Shown piece after piece: positions 12,920-24,419 of a stretch of DNA of 64,000 bases. The notes beneath the pieces are model-generated. The model made no database searches. It saw only the letters and a program-made list of their open reading frames with translations, and had not been told where the DNA came from. This DNA is from Epiperipatus broadwayi (Eukaryota; Onychophora; Udeonychophora; Euonychophora; Peripatidae). Position 1 is the first letter of the stretch, and the number at the start of each line of letters is the position of its first letter. The DNA lies in assembly GCA_028023455.1 (NCBI GenBank), contig JAQFVV010012572.1, forward strand, positions 558,001 to 622,000, written 5' to 3'. The position numbers and the translations under genes were made by a program.

Positions 12920-13431
12920 CAGGAATGTTCAACCTTTTGGTAAGTCTGAGACACATTGGGGGGGGGGGTTGTCTTAGGTCACACATTAGATAAGCAAAAA
13001 AAAAGATCTGTTCACAATTTTCATAATATCTACTACCACAGATAAGCAAAAAGACCATAATTAATAGTATCTACCACCACAGATAAGGGGGAAAGTTCTT
13101 AAACAATCCCTTTGGAGAGTTTTTTAAAATCATTGAACAGATTTCAAGTATGTAATCACTGGTGTAAAAAGTGTATATGCCTAAATAATAAAACACCATT
13201 CATGTTTTTAATTACGTTTTTTATTATAAAAGTAAAAGAGGAAAACAAAAACTAGTGGAATATTTGACTTTGTATTTGAGTGAGTATGTATGTTTATTTC
13301 AATCACATTGTGACAGTTAATCTCACAAAAAACTAGTACAATATTTTAATTAAGTTTGATTTTGCACTGGGCTATATTTATAGCCATTCTGGACAGTATG
13401 TAGCCCTCAGGCTGCAAGTTGGATACCCCTG
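12920..13431. mobile_element. Non-autonomous hAT transposon with perfect 8-bp target duplication
   Basis: The ends are CAGGAATGTTCAACCTT (left) and AAGTTGGATACCCCTG (right), imperfect terminal inverted repeats of the CAGGGGT.TCCAACTT type common in hAT elements. CTATAAAC occurs immediately outside both ends (12912-12919 and 13432-13439), an exact 8-bp duplication as made by hAT transposases. The 512-bp interior is non-coding, with a G-run near 12958 and a repeated ACCACAGATAAG motif. It was mobilised by a transposase supplied elsewhere, possibly of the type decayed at 44.3-46.6 kb. Confidence 0.88.
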
Positions 13432-13534
13432 CTATAAACAATTCAATTATTTTATATTTTAACAATGCCTTTCTGTAAATTCTAAATTATTTAAATTCGA
13501 AAAGACTATTAATGACCTATATGTTTATATATAT

Positions 13535-13853
13535 ATAAACTACAAAATTATATTTAGTTTTTAATAAAAAATTAATAAATAAAAAAAAAAAAAAAATAAA
13601 AAAAAAAAAAAAAATTCCACACAACCCACACGAAAACATATGAGAACACAAAACCCCCCTTCTGACGTGAACAAAAAAACCCCCCCTCTTGACTACTATG
13701 CCAAAATCACCTTGTTTATTTTGAAGAGAAGTTTGACATTTATATTTTTGGAAACAAACTTTCACAAAATATTTCACAATTCCGAAACGCCCCCTCATTT
13801 TCCTGTTACCCACCGTGCCCCCTTTATAAACTACAAAATTATATTTAGTTTTT
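13535..13853. repeat. Insertion between 29-bp direct repeats, with poly-A tract
   Basis: TATAAACTACAAAATTATAT followed by TTAGTTTTT occurs at about 13535-13563 and again at 13825-13853. The 261 bp between hold two long A runs (about 13578-13613) and a GC-richer 200 bp with three C-runs. The structure looks like an insertion with a long target duplication. The A-run, however, lies beside the left copy and the C-run end beside the right, so a standard LINE-type orientation is not obvious. The overlapping open frames on both strands come from this low-complexity sequence. Confidence 0.5.
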
Positions 13854-14024
13854 GAGTTTTATTTCTATTATTTTTTAAGCTCTAAACATAATATTGATTA
13901 TCATTAATATAGTTATTTAGAGTGGATCATCTCAAAGTTGTGATTGGAATAAGTTTAACATTTGTAAATCAAAATGCAACAATTTACTATTAATAAATAC
14001 TGAACATACAATAAACATATATGT

Positions 14025-14110
14025 GAGAGATTATGGCCTGGACCAACTAATGAGCACTAGTTCAGCACAAGATGCATCTTGGGAGTCATTTGTTTTTTTA
14101 TTATTCATAT
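14025..14110 (+). repeat. Family A dispersed repeat, partial copy
   Basis: Contains GTGAGAGATTATGGCCTGG, then ACCAACTAATGAGCACT, then GTTCAGCACAAGATGCAT. The same ordered blocks occur at 19.2-19.5 (minus), 24.4-24.8, 25.6-25.95, 29.6-29.8 and 31.3-31.5 kb. Only the middle part is present here. Confidence 0.6.
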
Positions 14111-14949
14111 GTTTGAAGAACGTGAGGTGATGTTAAGGTTATTAAATACATCTATAAAATAATATTATGATTTATTATTAAACATAGTGTATGAGAGACT
14201 AATTGATGTTAAAATTGGTTGATCTCAAATGATCAAACTTAATTTCATTTTTTTTAGTTTCCTCAGCTAAATATCGATCTGGATATCCTTTACTTTTGAA
14301 TTTGCCACTCTTTTCATTGTACTAAATCATGCAATTTTTTTTCCTTTTTTTTTAAGGTTGTGTATACTGTAAGAAGCAATATGAAACTATTGTAATTAAA
14401 AAAAAAAAAAGCAATTGGAGTTGATCAAAAATTGATTTATTTATTTTTATCTTTAGCTTTCAAATTAATTATAAATAATTTTTTTTAAAAAAATTGAGTG
14501 CTATTTTAGTACGCAATTTCCGCCATTTTGAATTTCAAAAATGACCAAAAATGTAGTCTGACACATCTAAGTGATAAAAAAGAACGCGAAAACGCAAACA
14601 ATTTAGAACTCAGATCACGTGACTGATTTGAAAAAATATGTCTGTTATTATCATTTAATTTTTTTTTTTAAATGTTTCATCTCTTTATTTCCCATTATTT
14701 TAAAAATAGAAATTCTTTTTTTGGCAAAATTCCTGCAAATGAGGAAAATTTCTTGACTGCATTGTAATGTTTTTGAGATTTTGTTTGGAAAGAGAAGTAC
14801 TTTCTGGTATTGATGCTTTGTTTGCATTTTGACATTAGGTTTAAAAAAAAGATTACTTGTTGGTGTTTATGTTTAAAAAATTTAATTTTGTTTAAATTTA
14901 ATTGATTAATTTGTTTTAATTTTATTTATTAACTTTACCAAAAATCAAT

Positions 14950-16720
14950 AGATGGTAAGTATATTTAATTTATGTTTTGTTAATCAAATACGAAATATTT
15001 TTATAGCCTCATACAATGTCAAACAATCCACCTACAAAAAAGATGAGGAAAGTGATTTTTTTTGGACACATATTCAAATTTTAGATCATCTTGCAACTGG
15101 AGAAGAAGCAACATCTGTAGGAAAGTATTTTGATTTATATGAAACTACTATAAGAACTATTAACAGTAATAAAGCTGCTATTAGAAATCAGTATGTTCTG
15201 GAACAAAATTGAGAGCTAAGTCGTCATTTTACACAAAAGCTATTGTTAAAGTGAAAATGGAAAAAGTCTTAATAATGCCTATAAAAGAAATGTCAGAAAA
15301 AAGAATATCAATAGATGAAAAATGCCATCAAGCAAACAGCACTAAAAATTTAGAAACAAATTAAAAAAATTGAGTCAGGCATTTCATCTGAGTTGAGCAA
15401 GGAATGTAAATTTTCTGCAAGTACAGGATGGATGGCAAAGTGACTTGAAAAACATACACTTCACAACATTAAAATAAAAGGTGAAATTGCACCTGCAGAT
15501 GAAACAGCTGCCAAAGAATTTTTTTAAAAAATGAGCTAAAATTATTGAAGACAAAAGTATACACTCAATCAACTTTGAAATGTTGATGCAAGTGGTTTTT
15601 TTGGAAGAGAATTCCAGGTAGAACCTTCATAGCAAAATTGCAGAAAACTGCTGATGATTTCAAAGTGGCAAATGATTGTATCACTTTGTATTCTGTTCCA
15701 ATACTTCAGGAGATCACAATTTAATGCCTCAGCTTATTAATCAATCCCAAATACCATGTTCAATGATAGGTATAGATTTGAACAAATTATCAGTTCACTG
15801 GTTGGCAAATAAAAGGCTTGGATTACTACTGAAATTTTTACAGAATGGTTCAACAAATGATTCATTCCAGAAGTTAGATGATGTATGAATGCCAAAGATC
15901 TATAATTTAATGTTTTATTTATTCTAGATATCCATAACCATTAGAGCAGAGAATTATCACAATATTTAAAACTTATTATGCAAAATGAACATTTCAATAC
16001 ATTTTGGACAAATCGAATGATAAACTGTCATAGATGTGTGGAGGAAATTTACAATTATGGATTGTGTGAATTAAGATCTACAACTTTGAATGGATGCTGG
16101 AAAGCTATTTGACCAGAATGTGTGAAAAGCAAAAATCATCTTGTCTCTAACATGACTGAATTTTCCACCAACATGATAATGGTTCATTTATCTGGCAGAG
16201 AAGGATTCAATGACATGTCATCTGAAGACATTAATGAATTGTTAGTTAATAAAACTTTTAATGAGGAAAAAGTCATATAGATTCTGATCCTAAAAAAGAC
16301 AGTGACAATGAAGATGATGATCCAAGGTTAAATGCTAATTTAATTAAAGAAGGTCTTGATCTTGCTAATCAATTAGGTAATCCTTTTGACAAGTATGATC
16401 ATAATGAGGAATGAACTTCAAAATTTCAACAAACTCGGAAATCGCAATGTCATATTATAGAGAACTATATAAAGGCCTAGCCACTATAGGAAACCAGTCA
16501 TTATTAGTGAATTCATTCATAAAATTGTAACTTCAGTACCACAGGAACATTTCTGCTAATGTTGTTCAGGAGTTTACAGAGAAAACTTCATAAATGAAAG
16601 AAAAACACTATAACCAAAGCATCGTTAGGGAAAACAGTAGTGTTGCAAATTTTAGTGATTGCAACGTTATTCCAATTATTCGAAAACATATGCGTTAATG
16701 GTCAGAAAGTGACAGCGAAT
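14950..16720 (+). pseudogene. Tigger/pogo-type DNA transposase pseudogene
   Basis: Decayed relic of a Tigger (TIGD1-like, pogo group) transposase, a DDE enzyme that cuts and reinserts its own element. Recognisable pieces appear in order, in shifting frames. An N-terminal PTKKMRK plus helix-turn-helix segment with LATGEEATSVGKYF and TTIRTINSNKAAI lies at 15020-15200. A CENP-B-type second DNA-binding segment (STGWMAK...LEKHTLHNIK, then ADETAAKEF) lies at 15420-15520. The catalytic-core block NVDASGFFWKRIPGRTFI lies at 15580-15630; the usual family motif there has Glu-Thr-Gly after Asp-Ala. FTEWFNK-FIPEVR is at 15830-15880 and FNVLFILD at 15905-15935, followed by a C-terminal acidic region near 16230-16320. 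Multiple stops and frameshifts make it inactive. Terminal inverted repeats were not identified. Family assignment is confident from the order of motifs. Confidence 0.85.
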
Positions 16721-16759
16721 AAAATCTTACGATGTATATTCAATTTACAAATTCTGTCT

Positions 16760-17925
16760 CATTTGATTTGTTAAATTTTTTTATTTTTAAAATGAAATTT
16801 ATGTTTCTAGAATTCATTTTTATTTATGTGCAATGTTTATGAAGTAACCTGTTATATATAGCACAAAAAATATAGCATTCTAATGAAATTTTTCATATGG
16901 TTTAATTATTTTAATTGATTTCTTAAGTCTGGAACCAATCACTTTATATTCCATATATACCATATACTTTTTTAAATGAATTTTTTTTTTATACATAATT
17001 TTCGGGAAACAATCTATCGTGTAAAAAGAGAATTATATATATATATATATTGAGGGTAGGTATTAAAAGAGTTAATATATATATAAAATAATAGCTGACT
17101 TATAAATAAAATATTTCTGATAAATGAAATCTACTTTGCTATATTAAAACTTATTTTTGTAATCAGAATGAGATCTTTTTAATTAAAGAATGGAATTCTA
17201 TCGTAAGCGTTTTGCCCGCTTGTAAAAAAAAACACAACATTATTTTGTTTTAAACTGTTGATATGTAATTGAGCATGCTTTCAGCCTAGTCGACTTAATT
17301 TATAGCACTTAAAATACAATATGAATGCAGCAGGCATTAAGCTGAGATTGAGTGCCATGAATTTGACCGACTATGCTAAAAACATCCTCAGCTATATATT
17401 GAAAGTTTAAAACATTTTTTTTTTTATGAGCTGGTAAAAATGCTTATTATAGAATTACAATGTAATAGGAGAAAAGAAATAAGTATTAGTAGAATTAAAG
17501 GATAAAATATTGATAACATTTGTTTTCTGTTTTGTGTTTTATTATTTCAAAGTTTGTTTTATTATTATTTCAAAGTTTACAAGTGTGTAATCTTGTAATA
17601 GTAATATTTTATATGTATGTTGAAATTCTTTGAGAATAAGACAATCGGCACTACTGAATACTATATTAGTGACAATTTGTCATTGTTAAACCCCCAATTT
17701 TTTCTGAATTCTTAATATTTGAGAAACGCAAATTAAGTTACAATTTCCAAATGCCGTCATGGCATTTATTAAAGATAAAATAGAAAGCTTAATGATAGTT
17801 TTTTTATTTATTTATTAGTAGAATCTGACCAACGTGTGCTGTTTAATTTGCTTATATACAAAGGGTATTTGGAATCAGCAAATCTGCTTTCTAATAGATA
17901 TTCATACATATATATATATATGAAT
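16760..17925. other. AT-rich non-coding DNA
   Basis: No gene. Short (TA)n runs at about 17035-17050 and 17910-17922, and a partial direct duplication of TTTATTATTTCAAAGTTTG near 17540-17578. Confidence 0.5.
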
Positions 17926-18057
17926 ATTGAATTAGTAAAGACGAATATAGCTTGAAATCAATGAGTTTATGAATTTATCCAGACTACTATAAATAAAATT
18001 AATCGTATAATTAGTTGCTCGGGGGTGAACATAATAATAGATTTGTTTGACTTGCTG

Positions 18058-18088
18058 ATTTTTTTTTTTTTTTTTTTGCCCCCCCCCG

Positions 18089-18119
<31 letters not shown>

Positions 18120-18152
18120 CTGCCGGGGGGGGCCGCCCCCCCCCCGCCCACA
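18058..18152. repeat. Extreme T-run then C/G homopolymer tract
   Basis: About 20 T are followed by about 40 positions that are nearly all C, with single G or T interruptions. A short CCGGGGGGGG segment and another C10 run follow, ending near 18150. The minus strand has many GGGG runs (G-quadruplex potential), and the C/G reversal near 18120-18150 can fold back. The two minus-strand frames here are artefacts (poly-Gly/Lys). Confidence 0.85.
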
Positions 18153-18513
18153 ACGCAAGATTTTTTTACCTTTTTTAATTGTTAATCATGATGTTGCTTA
18201 AATTAAAAGGCATTAAGGTAAAAAGTCTTTATATGTAGAAAGAGGTGAAAATGTCAAGCTTTTCTTTAAAAAAAAAAAGTTCCATCAAAGGTTTTATTAA
18301 AAATTAATTAAAAATTTATTTTCTTAGGAGAGAAAAAAGACCTTGTGATAATAAATTTTGCAAAGAAATTAGCCCGGGGAAAAAACAATACTGTCTTTTA
18401 TATTATTATACTAAAGATAAGTTTTCTATGTAAACACAAAAATAGCCTGGTCATTATTATGCTAGTTTCCATTAAGTCCGTACAAAAGAAAACAATCTTT
18501 AAATAGCCTATAT

Positions 18514-19110
18514 TAGTGGTGTGCAACCATTTTACACTTGCGACTCCCATATTCAGACTGAAATTTTAAACGACCCATTATATGTTGTTACTATCCTATT
18601 ATAAACATATATGGATAGTTATAATAAAAGTAGTTTTACATACATCTTTATATAATATTTCAGTACATACGGACTTGATATAAGATCTTTGAAAAAAACT
18701 GCATATTAACAATATAAAACAACACTTGATTTTTAGTAGATTTATTGATTTGTAAGAATTATAACCTTTTTAACCTGTTTTAAAAAAGTGTACACTCAAA
18801 AAAGTAATAATATTAACGTGAATAAAACTCTGAAAGCAAACAGAAGAAATGAGAGCAGTATATGTAAATAACCATTATGATGTGTCATTTATATAAAGCG
18901 ATTGAAATATAAAGAAGAAAGTATTTAAACACAAAAGTGGTCAGACACACAATAATGAATTGAGAAGCTTTCATGTATTTTTAATAGTGTTTAGATTTTT
19001 TTTTTTCAATTAAAAATTTATTATCCAACATGAGAACTCAAAATTGTCATGACCCCCAACAATTTTTTTGCAACCCTTGAGTTGCAACCCACAGGTTACG
19101 TGTACCCCTT
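18514..19110. mobile_element. Non-autonomous hAT-type element
   Basis: The left end TAGTGGTGTGCAACCATTTT and the complement of the right end (AAGGGGTACACGTAACCTG) are imperfect inverted repeats of the type seen in many animal hAT elements. Inside, CGACTCCCATATTCAG near the left and TCATGACCCCCAACAATTTT near the right fit the usual hAT body. An exact 8-bp target duplication is not visible, so the copy is old or its ends are slightly misplaced. No transposase frame remains. Confidence 0.6.
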
Positions 19111-19204
19111 TCAATATAGAAAAAGCATGAAAAATCAATGAAAAAACATTACTTACTTAGCCTTTTCTTTCAGTGTACTGAATATTTACTATAGTAAATA
19201 GAGT

Positions 19205-19541
19205 GATTTCAACTTAGGATTCTCTGTCTATCTTCATCCTACACTTCATCTCAAGCAACCGATACACATGACCACATACATGTTGTGAAAAAGATAAACG
19301 ATCTCCAGTATATGTATTTCATACAGAACCAGCATTCATCCATTGGGCCAGATCATAATCTCCTACCCACATATACAATTAGTGCTTGACTTATATTGAG
19401 ATAATGGGCAGGCTTCAATCTTCTCACCCATCCAATAATTTAACCATCCATTTCAATGAAAAACCAACGATGATCGAAACCTTTGGTGAATTTGATATTG
19501 TAATCATATCCACATAGACATTATGTCAATCTAACCCCTCA
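19205..19541 (-). repeat. Family A dispersed repeat, minus-strand copy
   Basis: The reverse complement matches 24420-24780 block for block: GGTTAGATTGACATAATG, then ATTACAATATCAAATTCA, then TTTTCATTGAAATGGA, then GAAGCCTGCCCATTA, then GATCTGGCCCAA, then GTCATGTGTATCGGTTG. It directly abuts the left edge of the LTR-type element, with a second copy in opposite orientation beyond the right edge. Confidence 0.75.
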
Positions 19542-19545
19542 TATT

Positions 19546-21657
19546 TGTACCAATCGGAATGAAAGTGAAGATCGAATCTAACCACAAAAACAATATCTGC
19601 ACTACAAGGGCGCCATCTGGGCATTTGAGCCTAGAAAAATTTATAAAGTAGGCAGATACGCGCTATTAAGATTCCACTTTCTTTAAATATTCCGACCGTT
19701 AGCCCAAGTCACTAGCTCAGCGGAGACGCAGAGATAAAAATCTATAAATTTTATATCTTAAATATAAAAGAATAAAAGCCACTGCCAGAAATTAACACAT
19801 AAAAATATTTATTTACGCACATATAAAATAATATTTAAATTTTGAGGAATAAATTTAACGTTTATAATTTTATATTGATCTTTAATTCTAAATTTAAGTA
19901 GATTGCAAATAATGAGTTTACTATTTATTTAGAGGGTCGAGTATGAATGGACTACATAGGTCTGCATTTGAAAGGAAAATATTCTTCCCCGATTTAACCT
20001 TAGGCAACAAATTTCGCAATCAACTGGCTCCAATCCATCTGATACATTCATGTATTCAATGTAGCATGATACGACAACACAAAATACTATATTGTCAGGA
20101 ATGTACATCTGAACAATAAGTCAAAATAGAGAAGACATTGACTCTCCACCAACAGGAATGTGACATCTGTTGGCAAGTAGATCAATAAACAAAAAACTCC
20201 ATAGGAATGGACTGCGGTCTTCTGCCGACTTCCAAACCCATCCATAGGCAAACAGAGGGTGTGTGGCATATATCTATAATCCTGCCCATAGCGGACCTCA
20301 TACTACATCTACTAATTACACAAATATATCCAATCCATTGAACCAATTCAACTACGAAATGAATAACCTAAAGATTACCCTCCCTTAATACAACTTTACA
20401 AAACTATATAGCCATTCACGCCCGACTTAATTTTAACATTTAAATACGTTCGCACAGATTTGTTTAAAAATGTTGTGTATAGATCGATTACATAGATTCC
20501 ACGGTCAAAAACATTTCAAAATAAACATAAACGATCAAAATACAAAATTATTGATACCGACAATCGCAGAGGGAAACTTATAAGTAACCCAATAGTATTC
20601 ACCATAAGATACTTGCGTTGTCACCAATAACTTAAAAGACATCCGAATAAATACATTTTAGATACTCACCGTAAGGTATCATTATTTATCGAATGTCTAT
20701 ATATTTTGATCAAATATGAAAACCAAAATATAATTAACTGCAAACGAATCCATGCAAGCGTCTATAAACAACTTAAATTTCATACATTTAAATAATCTTT
20801 ACAATAAGAAAAAAAAATGGAAATGATGTTTATCAATCGGGAAACATATAAAATTAAACATTATTAATTTGATTTAAAAACTTAAAAGTCAGATAGAAGT
20901 TCATAAGCTTGAACGAAAGTTCTTAGTTATTTTTTTAAATTTAGAGTTCATGTCAATATAGCTTACGGTAGAAGAGTCCAGGATTCTGCTTTTTTAATTC
21001 CCGTGACGTCTCCATTGGAAGATAATGTTCTGGAGGTAGCATTAGCTGGTTCCATTCTGGTATCACAGTCTTTTCATTTTATTTTATTTTTTAAATAAAC
21101 AAAAAAAAATGAGAGAGAACGGCAAGTGCGTCTTACCGTTGTCATCAAATCAAGTTGGAAAAAACTGACTGGAACTCAATATTTTTTCTTTTTATAGTCC
21201 TCCTATGGATTCCATGAACAAAAACGTCACTGTTCTGTTTTTTCGTTATGGTCCGGGCCATTATTTGCTTCCATTGGTCAAGCTAAAATCTCTTTCTTCT
21301 CTTATCTAACTTTTCATCTGACTTTTTAATTAAACAGCTTTTAGATAATTAATAAACAATCATTTCCATTTACAGATTACAGGAATTAATTAATACCTGT
21401 TTTTATTTTAACTTACGTTATTTTTTTTATTAAAATATTTTTATATTTCAATCTTGTATTTTTTTATTTAAAAAAATACGTTCAAATACTTTTTTTTTCT
21501 TGTTTATGAAAAAAATATTTTTAAAGTTTAGCATCCGTGCGAATATATATATGTTTAACAAACATTTTAATTTTAGCGTTTAGTTTTTTCCTTTTATTTG
21601 CGAACTTTTAAGTTTTTATTTTAAATAAATGTAACGATATATTTATATATCGTTACA
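19546..21657 (-). repeat. LTR copy 1 (3' LTR in minus orientation)
   Basis: 2112 bp, matching 22205-24317. Its edge at 21630-21657 is a palindrome (TGTAACGATATA ... TATATCGTTACA). Relative to copy 2 it has a TGA stop at 20121-20123 (minus) in the longest shared frame, and one A fewer in an A-run near 20810. Confidence 0.8.
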
Positions 21658-22183
21658 TATCAGTAAACTTCCTCAAAAAACAAAAACATTAAAAAAAAAA
21701 AAGAATTTACTTAGTGTTAGTAATTACGTTACACAAATTTGTTATATATGAAATTTCAAAAGGACAAAACTTTTTTTTTTTTTTTTTAAAAGACAAAACA
21801 GTAATTACAAATATAATGATAAAAAAAAAAGTTGACTGATGATTCCTTACTACCAGCTAAATTTATGCCCCATCCCTTCCAAGTTTCATTTCTCCTACCT
21901 TTAAGTATTATTTAGGCAAGTTAAACGATTAGATTTTAAACAAGACTTTTTTAAAAAAAAATTATGATTTATATTTATTAATTACGTTTTATTTATTACT
22001 TTTTATTCCTCGAATTTATCTCTACATATGCGCAATTTTTCGACTGGCAGTACCTTTAAGACAAAATTTCAAAGTGTAACTCCATGTCAATACAACAAAT
22101 CTATTTATACTATTTCAGAAAAAAAATTTACGGGCATGATTCACTTTTAAAATTCTCAGGGCACTCGTGTTTATTAAAGATCG

Positions 22184-22201
22184 GCCCAAGTTGGGTAGCC
22201 A
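22184..22201 (-). other. Putative primer-binding site
   Basis: On the minus strand TGGCTACCCAACTTGGGC starts 3 nt after the LTR end. It starts with TGG, the complement of tRNA CCA, and partly resembles Lys-type sites (TGGCGCCCAAC...), but I cannot name the priming tRNA. Confidence 0.4.
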
Positions 22202-22204
22202 GTT

Positions 22205-24317
22205 TGTACCAATCGAAATGAAAGTGAAGATCGAATCTAACCACAAAAACAATATCTGCACTACAAGGGCGCCATCTAGGCATTTGAGCCTAGAAAAATT
22301 TATAAAGTAGGCAGATACGCGCTGTTAAGATTCCACTTTCTTTAAATATTCCGACCGTTAGCCCAAGTCACTAGCTCAGCGGAGACGCAGAGATAAAAAT
22401 CTATAAATTTTATATCTTAAATATAAAAGAATAAAAGCCACTGCCAGAAATTAACACATAAAAATATTTATTTACGCACATATAAAATAATATTTAAATT
22501 TTGAGGAATAAATTTAATGTTTATAATTTTATATTGATCTTTAATTCTAAATTTAAGTAGATTGCAAATAATGAGTTTACTATTTATTTAGAGGGTCGAG
22601 TATGAATGGACTACATAGGTCTGCATTTGAAAGGAAAATATTCTTCCCTGATTTAACCTTAGGCAACAAATTTCGCAATCAACTGGTGCCAATCCATCTG
22701 ATACATTCATGTATTCAATGTAGCATGATACGACAACACAAAATACTATATTGTCAGGAATGTACATCTGAACAATAAGTCGAAATAGAGAAGACATTGA
22801 CTCTCCACCAACAGGAATGTGACATCTGTTGGCAAGTAGATCAATAAACAAAAAACTCCATAGGAATGGACTGCGGTCTTCTGCCGACTTACAAACCCAT
22901 CCATAGGCAAACAGAGGGTATGTGGCGTATATCTATAATCCTGCCCGTAGCGGACCTCATACTACATCTACTAATTACACAAATATATCCAATCCATTGA
23001 ACCAATTCAACTACGAAATAAATAACCTAAAGATTACCCTCCCTTAATACAACTTTACAAAACTATATAGCCATTCACGCCCGACTTAATTTTAACATTT
23101 AAATACATTCGCACAGATTTGTTTAAAAATGTTGTGTATAGATCGATTACATAGATTCCACGGTCAAAAACATTTCAAAATAAACATAAACGATCAAAAT
23201 ACAAAATTATTGATACCGACAATCGCAGAGGGAAACTTATAAGTAACCCAATAGTATTCACCATAAGATACTTGCGTTGTCACCAATAACTTAAAAGACA
23301 TCCGAATAAATACATTTTAGATACTCACCGTAAGGTATCATTATTTATCGAATGTCTATATATTTTGATCAAATATGAAAACCAAAATATAATTAACCGC
23401 AAACGAATCCATGCAAGCATCTATAAACAACTTAAATTTCATACATTTAAATAATCTTTACAATAAGAAAAAAAAAATGGAAATGATGTTTATCAATCGG
23501 GAAACATATAAAATTAAACATTATTAATTTGATTTAAAAACTTAAAAGTCAGATAGAAGTTCATAAGCTTGAACGAAAGTTCTTAGTTATTTTTTTAAAT
23601 TTAGAGTTCATGTCAATATAGCTTACGGTAGAAGAGTCCAGGATTCTGCTTTTTTAATTCCCATGACGTCTCCATTGGAAGATAATGTTCTGGAGGTAGC
23701 ATTAGCTGGTTCCATTCTGGTATCACAGTCTTTTCATTTTATTTTATTTTTTAAACAAACAAAAAAAAATGAGAGAGAACGGCAAGTGCGTCTTACCGTT
23801 GTCATCAAATCAAGTTGGAAAAAACTGACTGGAACTCAATATTTTTTCTTTTTATAGTCCTCCTATGGATTCCATGAACAAAAACGTCACTGTTCTGTTT
23901 TTTCGTTATGGTCCGGGCCTTTATTTGCTTCCATTGGTCAAGCTAAAATCTCTTTCTTCTCTTATCTAACTTTTCATCTGACTTTTTAATTAAACAGCTT
24001 TTAGATAATTAATAAACAATCATTTCCATTTACAGATTACAGGAATTAATTAATACCTGTTTTTATTTTAACTTACGTTATTTTTTTTATTGAAATATTT
24101 TTATATTTCAATCTTGTATTTTTTTATTTAAAAAAATACGTTCAAATACTTTTTTTTTCTTGTTTATGAAAAAAATATTTTTAAAGTTTAGCATCCGTGC
24201 GAATATATATATGTTTAACAAACATTTTAATTTTAGCGTTTAGTTTTTTCCTTTTATTTGCGAACTTTTAAGTTTTTATTTTAAATAAATGTAACGACAT
24301 ATTTATATATCGTTACA
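22205..24317 (-). repeat. LTR copy 2 (5' LTR in minus orientation)
   Basis: 2113 bp. It ends in the same palindrome as copy 1, with one substitution (TGTAACGACATA). It contains a TATA-like CTACTTTATAAATTT (complement, near 22295-22310) on the minus strand and the open frame described separately. Confidence 0.8.
22588..22932 (-). other. Unrecognised 114-codon open frame inside LTR copy 2
   Basis: Stop-free from the TAG at 22933-22935 to the stop at 22588 on the minus strand. It includes segments such as YPLFAYGWVCKSAEDR, FIDLLANRCHIPVGGES and IVFCVVVSCYIEYMNVSDG. The first in-frame ATG is about half-way down, so as a gene it would need a non-ATG start or an upstream exon. In the other LTR copy a CGA codon reads TGA, cutting the frame. 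I recognise no family. LTRs are normally non-coding, so this may be chance, or a captured exon. Confidence refers to the frame existing, not to its expression. Confidence 0.25.
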
Positions 24318-24419
24318 TATTATTGGACCATTATGTATCCATTTATATTAATATTATTAGTATAAATCCAGCCCATCCCTCTCCTATTAATATAATTAGA
24401 TATGTATTGTTTTGATAAT

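Larger units (their letters stand above)
19546..24317 (-). mobile_element. Young non-autonomous LTR retrotransposon (2.1 kb LTRs, 547-bp interior)
   Basis: Two direct repeats (19546-21657 and 22205-24317) differ at about 22 positions by eye (about 99% identical) and enclose 547 bp. Read on the minus strand each starts TGTAACG and ends GGTACA, the TG...CA form of LTRs. The 4-bp sequence TATT lies on both outer sides (19542-19545 and 24318-24321). Three bases inside the minus-strand 5' LTR is TGGCTACCCAACTTGGGC (complement of 22184-22201), which begins with the TGG expected of a tRNA-primed binding site. The interior has no open frame, so the element would need proteins from a relative. A polypurine tract beside the other LTR is weak (only GAGGAAG), so an ordinary 2.66 kb-period tandem duplication remains the alternative. 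Confidence 0.6.

Noticed and set aside
13517-13855. Overlapping frames on both strands of 71-98 codons
   Set aside because: They derive from an insertion with poly-A and C-runs, with Phe/Lys low complexity.
17932-18158. Minus-strand frames rich in glycine
   Set aside because: They translate the C/G homopolymer tract; not proteins.
18506-19118. 8-bp target duplication for the second hAT-type element
   Set aside because: GCCTATAT and TCAATATA on the two sides do not match well enough to claim.
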